Positions 1 to 4,511 of a stretch of DNA of 6,830 nt are shown piece after piece (positions within the stretch are counted from its first letter, which is position 1; each line of letters starts with the position of its first letter). The notes under the pieces are model-generated. The model was given only the letters and a program-made list of their open reading frames with translations. It searched no databases and was not told where the DNA came from. The stretch is from NCBI GenBank assembly GCA_964615445.1, contig CAZTOK010000053.1, positions 1 through 6,830 of the forward strand. Direction: 5' to 3'. Made by a program: the position numbers and the translations under genes. The DNA comes from JALRBM01 sp964615445 (GTDB lineage Bacteria > Patescibacteriota > Saccharimonadia > Saccharimonadales > Saccharimonadaceae).

Positions 1-98
1 CTTGCCGCTCGTAAGGGGCTCATATAATCAAATTGATTTGCACCAATCATTTGCCCATGGATCAATGATGCACGAGACGTATGGCTATACGGCGCCAC
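1..98 (-). CDS. Unknown protein, N-terminal part, runs off the left edge
   Basis: An open minus-strand frame enters from the edge with no stop until position 113. From the GTG at 98 it reads about 32 residues, including APYSHTSRASLIHG and GANQFDYMSPLRAA, which look like real protein. A later in-frame ATG lies at 50. I prefer the GTG because the residues before the ATG look equally protein-like and because a TATAAA box (115-110) sits 11 nt upstream of it, a short-leader layout like the other genes here. I do not recognise the family, and there is too little sequence for motif work. It is the next gene after the degenerate module A at 169-200, so it would be one more unit of the array. The start choice is uncertain. 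Confidence 0.5.
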   Translation of the reverse strand, partial: MAPYSHTSRASLIHGQMIGANQFDYMSPLRAA

Positions 99-109
99 GC
101 TCGTCTGAA

Positions 110-115
110 TTTATA
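110..115 (-). promoter_or_regulatory. Possible -10 box for the left-edge ORF
   Basis: TATAAA on the minus strand lies 11 nt before the GTG at 98. A transcript starting 6-7 nt after the box would have a leader of only about 4-5 nt. No convincing -35 box is seen. This is weaker than the other promoters in the window. Confidence 0.3.
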
Positions 116-168
116 CCCGTACTGTCTCGTCTGTCCCATAAACACCCTGCGAGACGTAACGCCCCAGT

Positions 169-218
169 CTAGACTCTTTCTAGTAGCTGGCTTAGAATAC
201 TTGCTTAAGGGGTTGAAC
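169..218 (-). repeat. Degenerate module A (cassette-end repeat copy A0)
   Basis: Downstream of the gene that stops at 240, the minus strand holds GTTCAAC (218-212), which fits the RYYYAAC consensus, and then AAGCAAGTATTC (206-195), which differs by one base from AAGCAAGTGTTC in copy A2. A 5-bp hairpin with a 5-base loop follows (CTAGA/TCTAG, 183-169), where the good copies carry GTGCG/CGCAC. The distance from the stop codon, about 40 nt, equals that of the other copies. The 18-base core itself is not conserved. I read it as a diverged copy on grounds of order, spacing and partial identity. A GTCTCG/CGAGAC inverted repeat further on (about 124-157) may take the place of the terminator, but it lacks a T-run. 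Confidence 0.4.
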
Positions 219-239
219 GATCTAAGCAAGCCACTGGAG

Positions 240-626
240 TTAGTCGTTCTGCGTAAACCCTAGCTCCTTATCTGTAAAGTAAACTTCATTTTCTAGAGCA
301 TTTAGGGCGTGAGGATCGATTGCAATACGCTGAACACGCTGTCCAACCTCATCCATTTCATCAGGAGCCAGCCTCTTTAATGCCTCCTCAAGTACACCTC
401 GCTCAGCCCATTCTTCTACCTGATCATCTGTTATGCCCAATGCTCCAAGCTTTTCGTGAAGGAATTTACCTGCCGCCAATTCGAACATAGCTGCAGCTCC
501 CAGTCTAATGTGATCGGCATCATGTCGGACAAATGCGTGGCTCATGTTAAAGCCACTCTCCGCATCGGACATAAGCTGTTCAGGTGTCCTGGAATCCTCC
601 CAATTAGTATCCTCAGGGGTGTTCAT
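240..626 (-). CDS. Hypothetical 128-residue acidic protein
   Basis: I do not recognise the family. The product is soluble-looking, strongly acidic and mostly helical by appearance, with no signal peptide, membrane segment or cysteine cluster. The central part (residues 40-90) is a run of alanine-, leucine- and glutamate-rich helices including AAAMFELAAGKFLHEKLG and DQVEEWAERGVLEEALKRL. The N-terminus (1-25) is polar and rich in Asp and Glu. The ATG is set by a perfect TATAAT box only 4 nt upstream, so the mRNA is probably leaderless. There is no Shine-Dalgarno sequence. It forms a single-gene unit between terminator B1 upstream and the degenerate repeat A0 downstream, and stops with TAA. An adaptor or small regulator is possible, but nothing in the sequence shows it. 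Confidence 0.75.
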   Translation of the reverse strand: MNTPEDTNWEDSRTPEQLMSDAESGFNMSHAFVRHDADHIRLGAAAMFELAAGKFLHEKLGALGITDDQVEEWAERGVLEEALKRLAPDEMDEVGQRVQRIAIDPHALNALENEVYFTDKELGFTQND

Positions 627-630
627 CGTG

Positions 631-636
631 ATTATA
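631..636 (-). promoter_or_regulatory. -10 box TATAAT, leaderless start of the 128-residue gene
   Basis: A perfect TATAAT on the minus strand is followed by CACG and then the ATG. The initiation codon lies where transcription should begin, so the mRNA should have no leader. The -35 position (654-659, ACGGGC) falls inside the conserved outer edge of the repeat unit and does not resemble TTGACA. Confidence 0.65.
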
Positions 637-670
637 ATAGCATGACGTTCGAAGCCCGTCCCATCAAAAC

Positions 671-710
671 AAAACAGACCAATTAGTCGAACACGACTTT
701 GGCCTGTTTT
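671..710 (-). terminator. Terminator hairpin B1 (conserved module B)
   Basis: A long hairpin: an outer stem of 12 pairs (671-682 with 699-710) and an inner stem AGTCG/CGACT (685-689 with 694-698) around a 4-base loop. On the minus strand it ends in a run rich in T (TCTGTTTTGTTTT). One outer pair is G-U in minus-strand RNA but A-C in plus-strand RNA, so the structure is fitted to minus-strand transcription, i.e. ending the SDR-phosphatase-NUDIX transcript. CCATC (661-665) and GATGG (714-718) can extend the stem. Confidence 0.8.
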
Positions 711-740
711 ACAGATGGGGTTTTATCAAAAGTACGAAGT

Positions 741-780
741 GTCTCATGTGGTGCACTTGAGGCACTTTGTTTCGAACACC
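741..780 (-). repeat. Module A copy A1, cassette-end repeat
   Basis: This contains the invariant 18-base core (762-779), on the plus strand GCACTTTGTTTCGAACAC, next to a small palindrome GTGC-ACTTGAG-GCAC (751-765) and the conserved GTCTCAT edge. It lies 31-32 nt after the stop of the NUDIX gene. Terminator B1 follows after exactly 30 nt, the same spacing as in copy A2. The stretch between core and gene carries a local hairpin, CACT/AGTG (781-790), in place of the box seen in other copies. Confidence 0.85.
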
Positions 781-811
781 CACTAAAGTGACTAGAAGAT
801 GCGACGCAAGA

Positions 812-1346
812 CTAACTTGAAAATGCCGGGAAATACGCACGCAGTTCATGTAGAAAGCCTGGAGTAAAAACTTCTGGTTGCTCGGCGGTCAAGCGCTTCA
901 ATTCGTCCGGCGTAAACCACTGTAGCTTGCCTACTTCTTCGGCTTGCGGCTGTAATGGGGTACAGCTAGGTATTTGCGCCAAAAACACCCTTACGAATTG
1001 ATTAATAGTACGGCTGTCTTCTCTAGTATTAAAGCGGTATGTGGCAACGGTTTTAAGCTTTAGGTCATGCAGACCAAGCTCCTCTGCAAGCTCGTTTGCA
1101 GCTGTGGATTCGTAAGTAAAACCCTGATCAACGTGGCCGCCAGCGGCTTGGTCCCAACAATTTGGATATAACTTAACGCTTGGACTGCGACGTTGCAAAA
1201 GCATACGACCCTGGTCGTCCTCAATAAAGATAGAGGCAATACGGTGATATATGATATAGACCTTTTTGCCAGACTTCAGCGAGCATGGCCGTGCCTAGCA
1301 CGTTATCATTTTCGTCTGTTACTACAACAGGTGGATATATTGCCAC
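812..1346 (-). pseudogene. NUDIX hydrolase, broken by a 7-bp tandem duplication
   Basis: The gene starts at GTG 1346, 1 nt after the phosphatase stop, with GAGGG 5 nt upstream. Its first frame reads DENDNVLGTAMLAEVWQKGLYH and then ends early at a TGA (1223-1221) after 41 residues. The second frame carries on from IASIFIEDDQG through the Nudix region to TAG at 812. The break is TGATATA repeated twice in tandem (1245-1258). Removing one copy gives GLYHRIASIF, the usual sequence in this family, and a 175-residue protein. The family is the Nudix branch related to isopentenyl-diphosphate isomerase and YfcD, which hydrolyse or rearrange nucleotide-type diphosphates. The Nudix box GGHVDQGFTYESTAANELAEELGL keeps the EExG metal ligands but has F and N where E and R are usual. 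Translation could restart at ATG 1204 (130 residues), but the N-terminal strands would be missing. A sequencing error is the main alternative. Confidence 0.85.
1245..1258 (+). repeat. Tandem 7-bp duplication (TGATATA x2) inside the NUDIX gene
   Basis: Two perfect copies lie side by side. Seven bases shift the frame by one. Deleting one copy restores a continuous NUDIX reading frame, so the duplication is the inactivating lesion or, if it expands and contracts, an on/off switch. Confidence 0.9.
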
Positions 1347-1347
1347 A

Positions 1348-1935
1348 CTAACCCTCAAATCCTACAAAGCTAGTAACAACACCGTCATTAAACGTGAACT
1401 TGCCGACGTAATCATGTGGATATGCTTCGCTAATGTTATGTTCACCAAAATCTTGGCCAATGTGACTTGCCCGTAGTGCAGCCATAACGCCAGAGTGACA
1501 CACCAGCACAATGACGGCATTTTTGTGCTTTTTATTGAGTTCGTCTATCGTTTGGAAAACACGTTTTTGCATGTTCTCTAATGACTCACCATTTGGAGGA
1601 GTGTAATGGGTATTTCGGTCTAGCTTAGGATATAGCTCATACGCTTTGGCGCTCGGCATATTTGCCGCATCGCCGTAGTTGACCTCTCGCAACCCAGGAA
1701 GTCGCTTAATCTCCTTCGTGAAGTCCAGACCTCGGACCAATGTATATGCCGTAATAAACGCTCGACCCATATCGCTTGAATAAATCTCATCTATGGGGAG
1801 CTTTGATAATTTGGCAATTACCTTTTCTGTGGGTTTTAGGCCGTCTTCGGTAAGGGGCGTATCGATCCAGCCGGATAAGCGTTTAGCTTTATTGTTCTCA
1901 GTCTCGCCGTGGCGGACTATGTAGAAGGTATTCAT
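1348..1935 (-). CDS. Histidine phosphatase superfamily protein (phosphoglycerate mutase-like)
   Basis: A 195-residue cytoplasmic enzyme of the histidine phosphatase clan, which transfers a phosphate through a phospho-histidine intermediate. The N-terminal motif RHGE (residues 8-11) carries the nucleophile His9. R58 in SSDMGRA, the acidic E84 in REVNYGD and the second catalytic histidine H147 in VCHSG complete the expected active site. The length suits the small phosphatase branch (cobC/GpmB-like) rather than the roughly 250-residue glycolytic mutase, so the substrate is open. It is the second gene of a three-gene operon: its ATG lies 3 nt after the SDR stop without a clear ribosome binding site, so translation is probably coupled to the gene before it. 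The NUDIX gene starts 1 nt after its TAG. Pairing with a Nudix enzyme and a reductase hints at clearing of phosphorylated metabolites, which is inference only. Confidence 0.92.
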   Translation of the reverse strand: MNTFYIVRHGETENNKAKRLSGWIDTPLTEDGLKPTEKVIAKLSKLPIDEIYSSDMGRAFITAYTLVRGLDFTKEIKRLPGLREVNYGDAANMPSAKAYELYPKLDRNTHYTPPNGESLENMQKRVFQTIDELNKKHKNAVIVLVCHSGVMAALRASHIGQDFGEHNISEAYPHDYVGKFTFNDGVVTSFVGFEG

Positions 1936-1938
1936 CGG

Positions 1939-2610
1939 CTATTTTTCTATTCTAATTTCATTTATCCAAAGTTTTTCGGGACGGCTCAGCATGAACATTA
2001 TGACGTCGGCGAGATCATCGGGCTCAGTGAACGTCTCCACCGGAAAATCATCTCCTGCTTTTTTGAACATACCTGTATTCGTACCTGACTGATACACGGC
2101 ACCGACACGTACCGCATTCTGCTTAGTGTCATTGCGGAGCACGTCCGTAAACCCTCGCATCCCCCATTTGCTTGCAGTATACACAGACTGCCCCTCCTGC
2201 GCAGTTACGCCCGACTTGGAAATAATATTAATAATCGCAGCCCCTTGCCTATGCTTAATCAAAGGAAGCAGCGCCTTCGTGAACAAAATCTGTGACGTGA
2301 GATTTGTATTGATTACCTGCCCTACTGTCTCGTCATCTAGTGCTTCCAGGTCGCCGACCTTATGCCAAATACCAGCATTGTTCACAAGAACATCCAGGTT
2401 TTGAATGTTAGAAACAGCTTCTTTTCTCTGCTCGGCATTATTGAGATCAAATGCGAATACCCGGGCCTGAGCACCACAGGCCTGCGCCACTTCGTTGAGC
2501 CTACCTTCATCGCGCCCACAAAGGATGAGGCTGTGGCCCTCTTTTGCTAATTTAATGGCGAGACTCCTGCCAATTCCATCGCTCGCACCGGTGATAAGGA
2601 TTGTTTTCAT
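1939..2610 (-). CDS. Short-chain dehydrogenase/reductase (SDR), probably NADP(H)-dependent
   Basis: A classical SDR of 223 residues. The Rossmann nucleotide motif TGASDGIG (7-14) is followed by an arginine after the second strand (CGRDEGRL, R33), typical of NADP preference. NNAG (77-80), a catalytic serine in IISKSG (131 or 133) and the YTASK motif (Y144, K148) are all present, so the enzyme should be active. Its substrate cannot be told from sequence; the family reduces or oxidises alcohols, ketones and sugars. It leads the operon with the phosphatase and NUDIX genes. Its promoter is an extended -10 (TGATACGAT) 6 nt before the ATG, giving a leaderless mRNA. The stop is TAG. Terminator B2 of the neighbouring unit lies just upstream, insulating the operon. 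Confidence 0.93.
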   Translation of the reverse strand: MKTILITGASDGIGRSLAIKLAKEGHSLILCGRDEGRLNEVAQACGAQARVFAFDLNNAEQRKEAVSNIQNLDVLVNNAGIWHKVGDLEALDDETVGQVINTNLTSQILFTKALLPLIKHRQGAAIINIISKSGVTAQEGQSVYTASKWGMRGFTDVLRNDTKQNAVRVGAVYQSGTNTGMFKKAGDDFPVETFTEPDDLADVIMFMLSRPEKLWINEIRIEK

Positions 2611-2616
2611 CTAATT

Positions 2617-2625
2617 ATCGTATCA
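2617..2625 (-). promoter_or_regulatory. Extended -10 promoter TGATACGAT of the SDR operon
   Basis: On the minus strand TGA-TACGAT is followed by AATTAG and the ATG. Six bases after the -10 put the start of transcription on the start codon. An overlapping GATAAT (2619-2614) is too close to the ATG. No -35 box is seen, as expected for an extended -10. Confidence 0.6.
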
Positions 2626-2670
2626 AAAAAAGCTGAAAGCTCCGCATTGAAAATCCGTCCTGCCAAACAA

Positions 2671-2710
2671 AAAACAGGCCAGTTAGTCGAACACTACTTT
2701 GGCCTGTTTT
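2671..2710 (-). terminator. Terminator hairpin B2 (conserved module B)
   Basis: An 11-bp outer stem (AAAACAGGCCA with its complement, 2671-2681/2700-2710) holds an inner TAGT/ACTA stem around a 5-base loop CGAAC. It differs from B1 at only 3 of 40 positions, and T-runs on both sides suit termination in either direction. It closes the acetyltransferase unit. After it the minus strand continues with TTTGGCAGGACGGATTTTCA, whose equivalent is found after B1 and B4. Confidence 0.82.
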
Positions 2711-2740
2711 ACAGATAAAAATCTGTTTGAAATGTAAATT

Positions 2741-2797
2741 GTCTCATTTGGTGCGCCCGGGCGCACTTTGTTTCGAACACTTGCTTGCATGGTTATG
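2741..2797 (-). repeat. Module A copy A2, cassette-end repeat
   Basis: The invariant 18-base core (2763-2780) adjoins a perfect 16-bp palindrome, GTGCGCCCGGGCGCAC (2751-2766), the strongest stem of all copies. The GTCTCATTTG edge is shared with A1. On the gene side the minus strand reads GCATAAC (2797-2791), 6 of 7 matches to RYYYAAC. The core lies 38 nt after the GNAT stop codon. The spacing to terminator B2 is 30 nt, as in A1. Confidence 0.88.
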
Positions 2798-2818
2798 CCA
2801 ATAATTGCATGACCTACG

Positions 2819-3481
2819 CTATCCCAAAGTAACTTGCAGTTCTTGTACGTAGGCCTTGAATTTCTCTTGTGATTCGCGTCCTAATTGAGTGGCTGCATAT
2901 TCATTTTGGTCAGGCGTATGATTGGGATTAACCACTATCCAGCGTGGTACATATTGCACTTGCCCATCAACTTTCTGAGCCAGATGCTGACCTGCGTCAT
3001 CGGTCATGTACTCTGCGATATAGAAGCCTAGTTTCTCCAAAGAGCGGCTGGCGGCAATATTCCCCAGCAGTGTGGCAGTCTGCACCAACTGGACTGAACT
3101 CCCAGACTCAAATGCATGTGAAGATAGCAGGCCAGCACGAGCCATTGCGCCAACACCTTTCCCACGATTAGAACCTCTTGTTATAAACGTTGACACCCCT
3201 GGATATTCTGTGCCAATTCCCCATAAATGCGAGACTCCTACAGGAGAACCATCTGCACTTATCATCCAGGCTAACTGTTCGTTTGGATTGTTAATGTAGT
3301 CTTTAAATACTTCGGGTGACCGTATCAGATCCACGTCCGATTCAATCAGCCCATGCAGAGCTGCCTTATCGGGCGGCAACAATAAAAAAGCCGCATCATC
3401 GATATTCTTATTATTAAGCGGCTCAAGTGATACCTCAACGCCTGTTAAGGAGTTACCAATTTCGACCCGGCTATGTTTCAT
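2819..3481 (-). CDS. GNAT family N-acetyltransferase
   Basis: A 220-residue protein with the GNAT fold, which moves an acetyl group from acetyl-CoA to an amine. The acyl-CoA pyrophosphate loop is RGSNRGKGVGA (102-112, core R106-G111). It is followed by the helix ARAGLLSSHAF, and then N141 and S145 with the C-terminal motif SRSLEKLGF (145-153), typical of RimJ/RimL-type enzymes. An N-terminal extension (1-40) and a C-terminal tail (after 180) make it longer than the usual 160-180 residues. The substrate is unknown: protein N-termini, antibiotics and small amines are all possible. It is a single-gene unit with its own near-leaderless promoter upstream, and module A2 and terminator B2 downstream. 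It stops with TAG. GNAT genes are common cargo of cassette arrays. Confidence 0.88.
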   Translation of the reverse strand: MKHSRVEIGNSLTGVEVSLEPLNNKNIDDAAFLLLPPDKAALHGLIESDVDLIRSPEVFKDYINNPNEQLAWMISADGSPVGVSHLWGIGTEYPGVSTFITRGSNRGKGVGAMARAGLLSSHAFESGSSVQLVQTATLLGNIAASRSLEKLGFYIAEYMTDDAGQHLAQKVDGQVQYVPRWIVVNPNHTPDQNEYAATQLGRESQEKFKAYVQELQVTLG

Positions 3482-3490
3482 AATACTGTT

Positions 3491-3496
3491 ATTATA
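3491..3496 (-). promoter_or_regulatory. -10 box TATAAT of the GNAT gene
   Basis: A perfect TATAAT on the minus strand lies 9 nt before the ATG, leaving a leader of 0-3 nt. A weak -35 candidate, TTGCGG (3518-3513), lies 16 nt upstream and overlaps a palindrome. Confidence 0.65.
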
Positions 3497-3513
3497 TACT
3501 AGTATTGATCTAC

Positions 3514-3529
3514 CGCAACTAATGTTGCG
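3514..3529. promoter_or_regulatory. Palindrome CGCAAC-TAAT-GTTGCG over the -35 region of the GNAT promoter
   Basis: A perfect 6-bp inverted repeat with a 4-base spacer lies at the -35 position of the GNAT promoter. It has no T-run, so it is not a terminator. It could be an operator for a dimeric regulator, or one arm of a local structure. There is no regulator gene nearby to match it. Confidence 0.35.
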
Positions 3530-3560
3530 AATCCATATCGAGTCATCATCTTATGATAAC

Positions 3561-3585
3561 AAAGAAAAAGAGCGCCGTAGCGCTC
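3561..3585 (-). terminator. Rho-independent terminator after the exonuclease gene
   Basis: Hairpin GAGCGC-CGTA-GCGCTC (3570-3585) followed on the minus strand by TTTTTCTTT. It is unrelated in sequence to module B but occupies the same place after module A (copy A3). It ends the exonuclease unit and separates it from the GNAT promoter. Confidence 0.85.
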
Positions 3586-3596
3586 AAAGATTCCCA

Positions 3597-3647
3597 TTTG
3601 GTGCGCTTGACGCACTTTGTTTCGAACACCTGTTGGGATGGCTAAGC
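3597..3647 (-). repeat. Module A copy A3, cassette-end repeat
   Basis: Hairpin GTGCG-CTTGA-CGCAC (3601-3615) plus the 18-base core (3612-3629). A run of 33 bases (3599-3631) is identical to copy A5 (6117-6149). On the gene side the minus strand reads GCTTAGC (3647-3641), 6 of 7 to RYYYAAC. It lies 36 nt after the exonuclease stop. Confidence 0.88.
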
Positions 3648-3666
3648 GGGATCACCAATGCCCGAC

Positions 3667-4242
3667 TTAAATCTTCGCTGCCTTGAGTGTATTACGGAGT
3701 ATCACACCATATCCCCGAGCATCATCGATAGCCTTGTGTGAGTGGCCTGGCATACCTTGAGTTATTTCTGGTGGCAACTGCATACGCCGAGCCTTGGCAA
3801 GTGGAATGTTGAGTTTGCCGGCGGTAAATGATGCCAAATCTAACGTTCTCTGCACCGGATTAAAGTCTTCAAACAATTGTTTGCCGCCAAATCTATCCAA
3901 ATACCATTTTATAAATGGGTAGTCCAGTATGAGCGGTGAGGCTACAAAAGTCGGGGACTTACCAAAGCTTTTGACCCATTCACGGAACGCATCAATGACG
4001 ATAGCAGCAGATTCAGCATCGGTATTCACTTCTTGCCAAGCCTCGGGCTGGGTCTTCCACCATTCTGTTGTTTCAGGATCGGCAGATAAATCTTCCAGCG
4101 GCAGTATCTTTTTGTAGAAGCTGCCCACTTCTTGATCGGCAGTACTGGCGACGGCACCAATACTAAGTATAGAATTCTTGCCGGGCATCAGGCCGTTTAA
4201 TTCGACATCGACGATGATGTATATCTGGTCATCTTCAAGCAT
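3667..4242 (-). CDS. DEDDh 3'-5' exonuclease (RNase T / DnaQ-like)
   Basis: A 191-residue protein with the exonuclease motifs of the DnaQ-like superfamily, which remove 3' nucleotides from DNA or RNA with two metal ions. Exo I is VDVELNG, with D12 and E14. Exo II centres on D107 in LILDYPFIKW. Exo III is HSHKAIDDA, with H169 and D174 in the DEDDh arrangement. All four acidic residues and the histidine are in place, so it should be active. The spacing is that of a free-standing nuclease rather than polymerase epsilon, and no other domain is attached. RNA or single-stranded DNA processing, or defence against foreign nucleic acid, are both possible. It is alone in its unit, with an extended -10 leaderless promoter, module A3 and its own terminator. 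It stops with TAA. Confidence 0.87.
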   Translation of the reverse strand: MLEDDQIYIIVDVELNGLMPGKNSILSIGAVASTADQEVGSFYKKILPLEDLSADPETTEWWKTQPEAWQEVNTDAESAAIVIDAFREWVKSFGKSPTFVASPLILDYPFIKWYLDRFGGKQLFEDFNPVQRTLDLASFTAGKLNIPLAKARRMQLPPEITQGMPGHSHKAIDDARGYGVILRNTLKAAKI

Positions 4243-4248
4243 GAATCA

Positions 4249-4257
4249 ATCCTACCA
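4249..4257 (-). promoter_or_regulatory. Extended -10 promoter TGGTAGGAT of the exonuclease gene
   Basis: On the minus strand TGG-TAGGAT is followed by TGATTC and the ATG, the 6-nt distance of a leaderless start. The -35 position overlaps the conserved outer edge of the repeat unit (about 4266-4287). Confidence 0.6.
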
Positions 4258-4290
4258 CAGCAGGTGTTGGAAGTCTGTCCTGTCAAAGTA

Positions 4291-4328
4291 AAAACAGATC
4301 AGATAGTCCAACACTATTCTGATCTGTT
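4291..4328 (-). terminator. Terminator hairpin B4 (conserved module B)
   Basis: A stem of 15 bp with one bulged base: AACAGATCAG/CTGATCTGTT outside and ATAGT/ACTAT inside, with loop CCAAC. The minus strand ends in TTTTT, then reaches TTTGACAGGACAGACTTCCA, matching the outer edge after B1 and B2. Stem bases differ from B1 and B2 on both sides and still pair. It insulates the exonuclease promoter. Confidence 0.8.
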
Positions 4329-4339
4329 ATATGGAAGTA

Positions 4340-4376
4340 TCTCATTTGGTGCAAGTGAGCATACACTACTCAAACT
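4340..4376 (-). repeat. Decayed module A (copy A4)
   Basis: It shares TCTCATTTGGTGC with A1 and A2, keeps a short GTGC/GCAT stem (4349-4362) and ends in CTCAAAC where the others have TTCGAACAC. The 18-base core is lost. It sits next to B4 in the usual order, but no intact minus-strand gene precedes it. A minus-strand TAA at 4411-4409 lies 33 nt away, the distance expected for a unit whose gene has decayed. Confidence 0.6.
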
Positions 4377-4408
4377 TTTGGATTGGATAGTCGAAGAGGC
4401 AGCTCGGA

Positions 4409-4498
4409 TTAACTTTCCAGGTCTCCTAAACAGTGGCAATCAGAAGTTCGGCGATAGACGAAAGATAATTTACTAACCCGATAAGCGGAGAGGGACTG
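4409..4498 (-). pseudogene. Possible relic of a lost cassette gene (weak)
   Basis: A minus-strand frame that ends at the TAA 33 nt before the decayed module A stays open for about 29 codons back to a TAG (4501-4499), reading SFVYRRTSDCHCLGDLES at its end. It has no start codon or ribosome binding site and no recognisable domain. The only support is its spacing from the repeat, which matches the intact units. The stretch 4377-4490 holds nothing else I can name. Confidence 0.2.
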
Positions 4499-4505
4499 CT
4501 ACAAT
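4497..4505 (+). promoter_or_regulatory. Extended -10 promoter TGCTACAAT of the DUF6624-like gene
   Basis: TGC-TACAAT is followed by CATTCT and the ATG at 4512. This is the same geometry as on the minus-strand genes, six bases to the start codon, so a leaderless mRNA is expected. There is no Shine-Dalgarno sequence in the preceding bases. Confidence 0.65.
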
Positions 4506-4511
4506 CATTCT

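Noticed and set aside
23..28. Plus-strand TATAAT near the left edge
   Set aside because: It lies within the minus-strand ORF and no plus-strand gene follows.
81..263. Plus-strand frame of 60 residues at the left edge
   Set aside because: It overlaps the minus-strand partial gene, the degenerate repeat and the end of the 128-residue gene, and shows no initiation signals.
456..686. Plus-strand frame antisense to the 128-residue gene
   Set aside because: It lies over the gene start, promoter and terminator B1 on the other strand, with no signals of its own.
741..780. Minus strand of module A looks like the 3' part of a tRNA or tmRNA (GTTCGAA followed by GCACCA)
   Set aside because: There is no acceptor, D or anticodon arm upstream, and the stem next to GTTCGAA does not form a T-arm. 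The resemblance is limited to two short strings.
1240..1262. Programmed ribosomal frameshift in the NUDIX gene
   Set aside because: There is no slippery heptamer or downstream structure of the usual kind, and a perfect tandem duplication at the exact break is a simpler cause.
1221..1346. UGA read as an amino acid (Gracilibacteria-type code) to rescue the NUDIX gene
   Set aside because: Reading through the TGA leaves the wrong frame; the 7-bp duplication explains the break, and no other gene needs UGA as sense.
1285..1476. Plus-strand frame antisense to the NUDIX/phosphatase junction
   Set aside because: Both minus-strand genes here have clear family motifs, so this is a shadow.
4264..4476. 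Plus-strand frame of 70 residues
   Set aside because: It runs straight through terminator B4 and the decayed repeat, has no ribosome binding site or promoter, and its sequence is explained by those elements.
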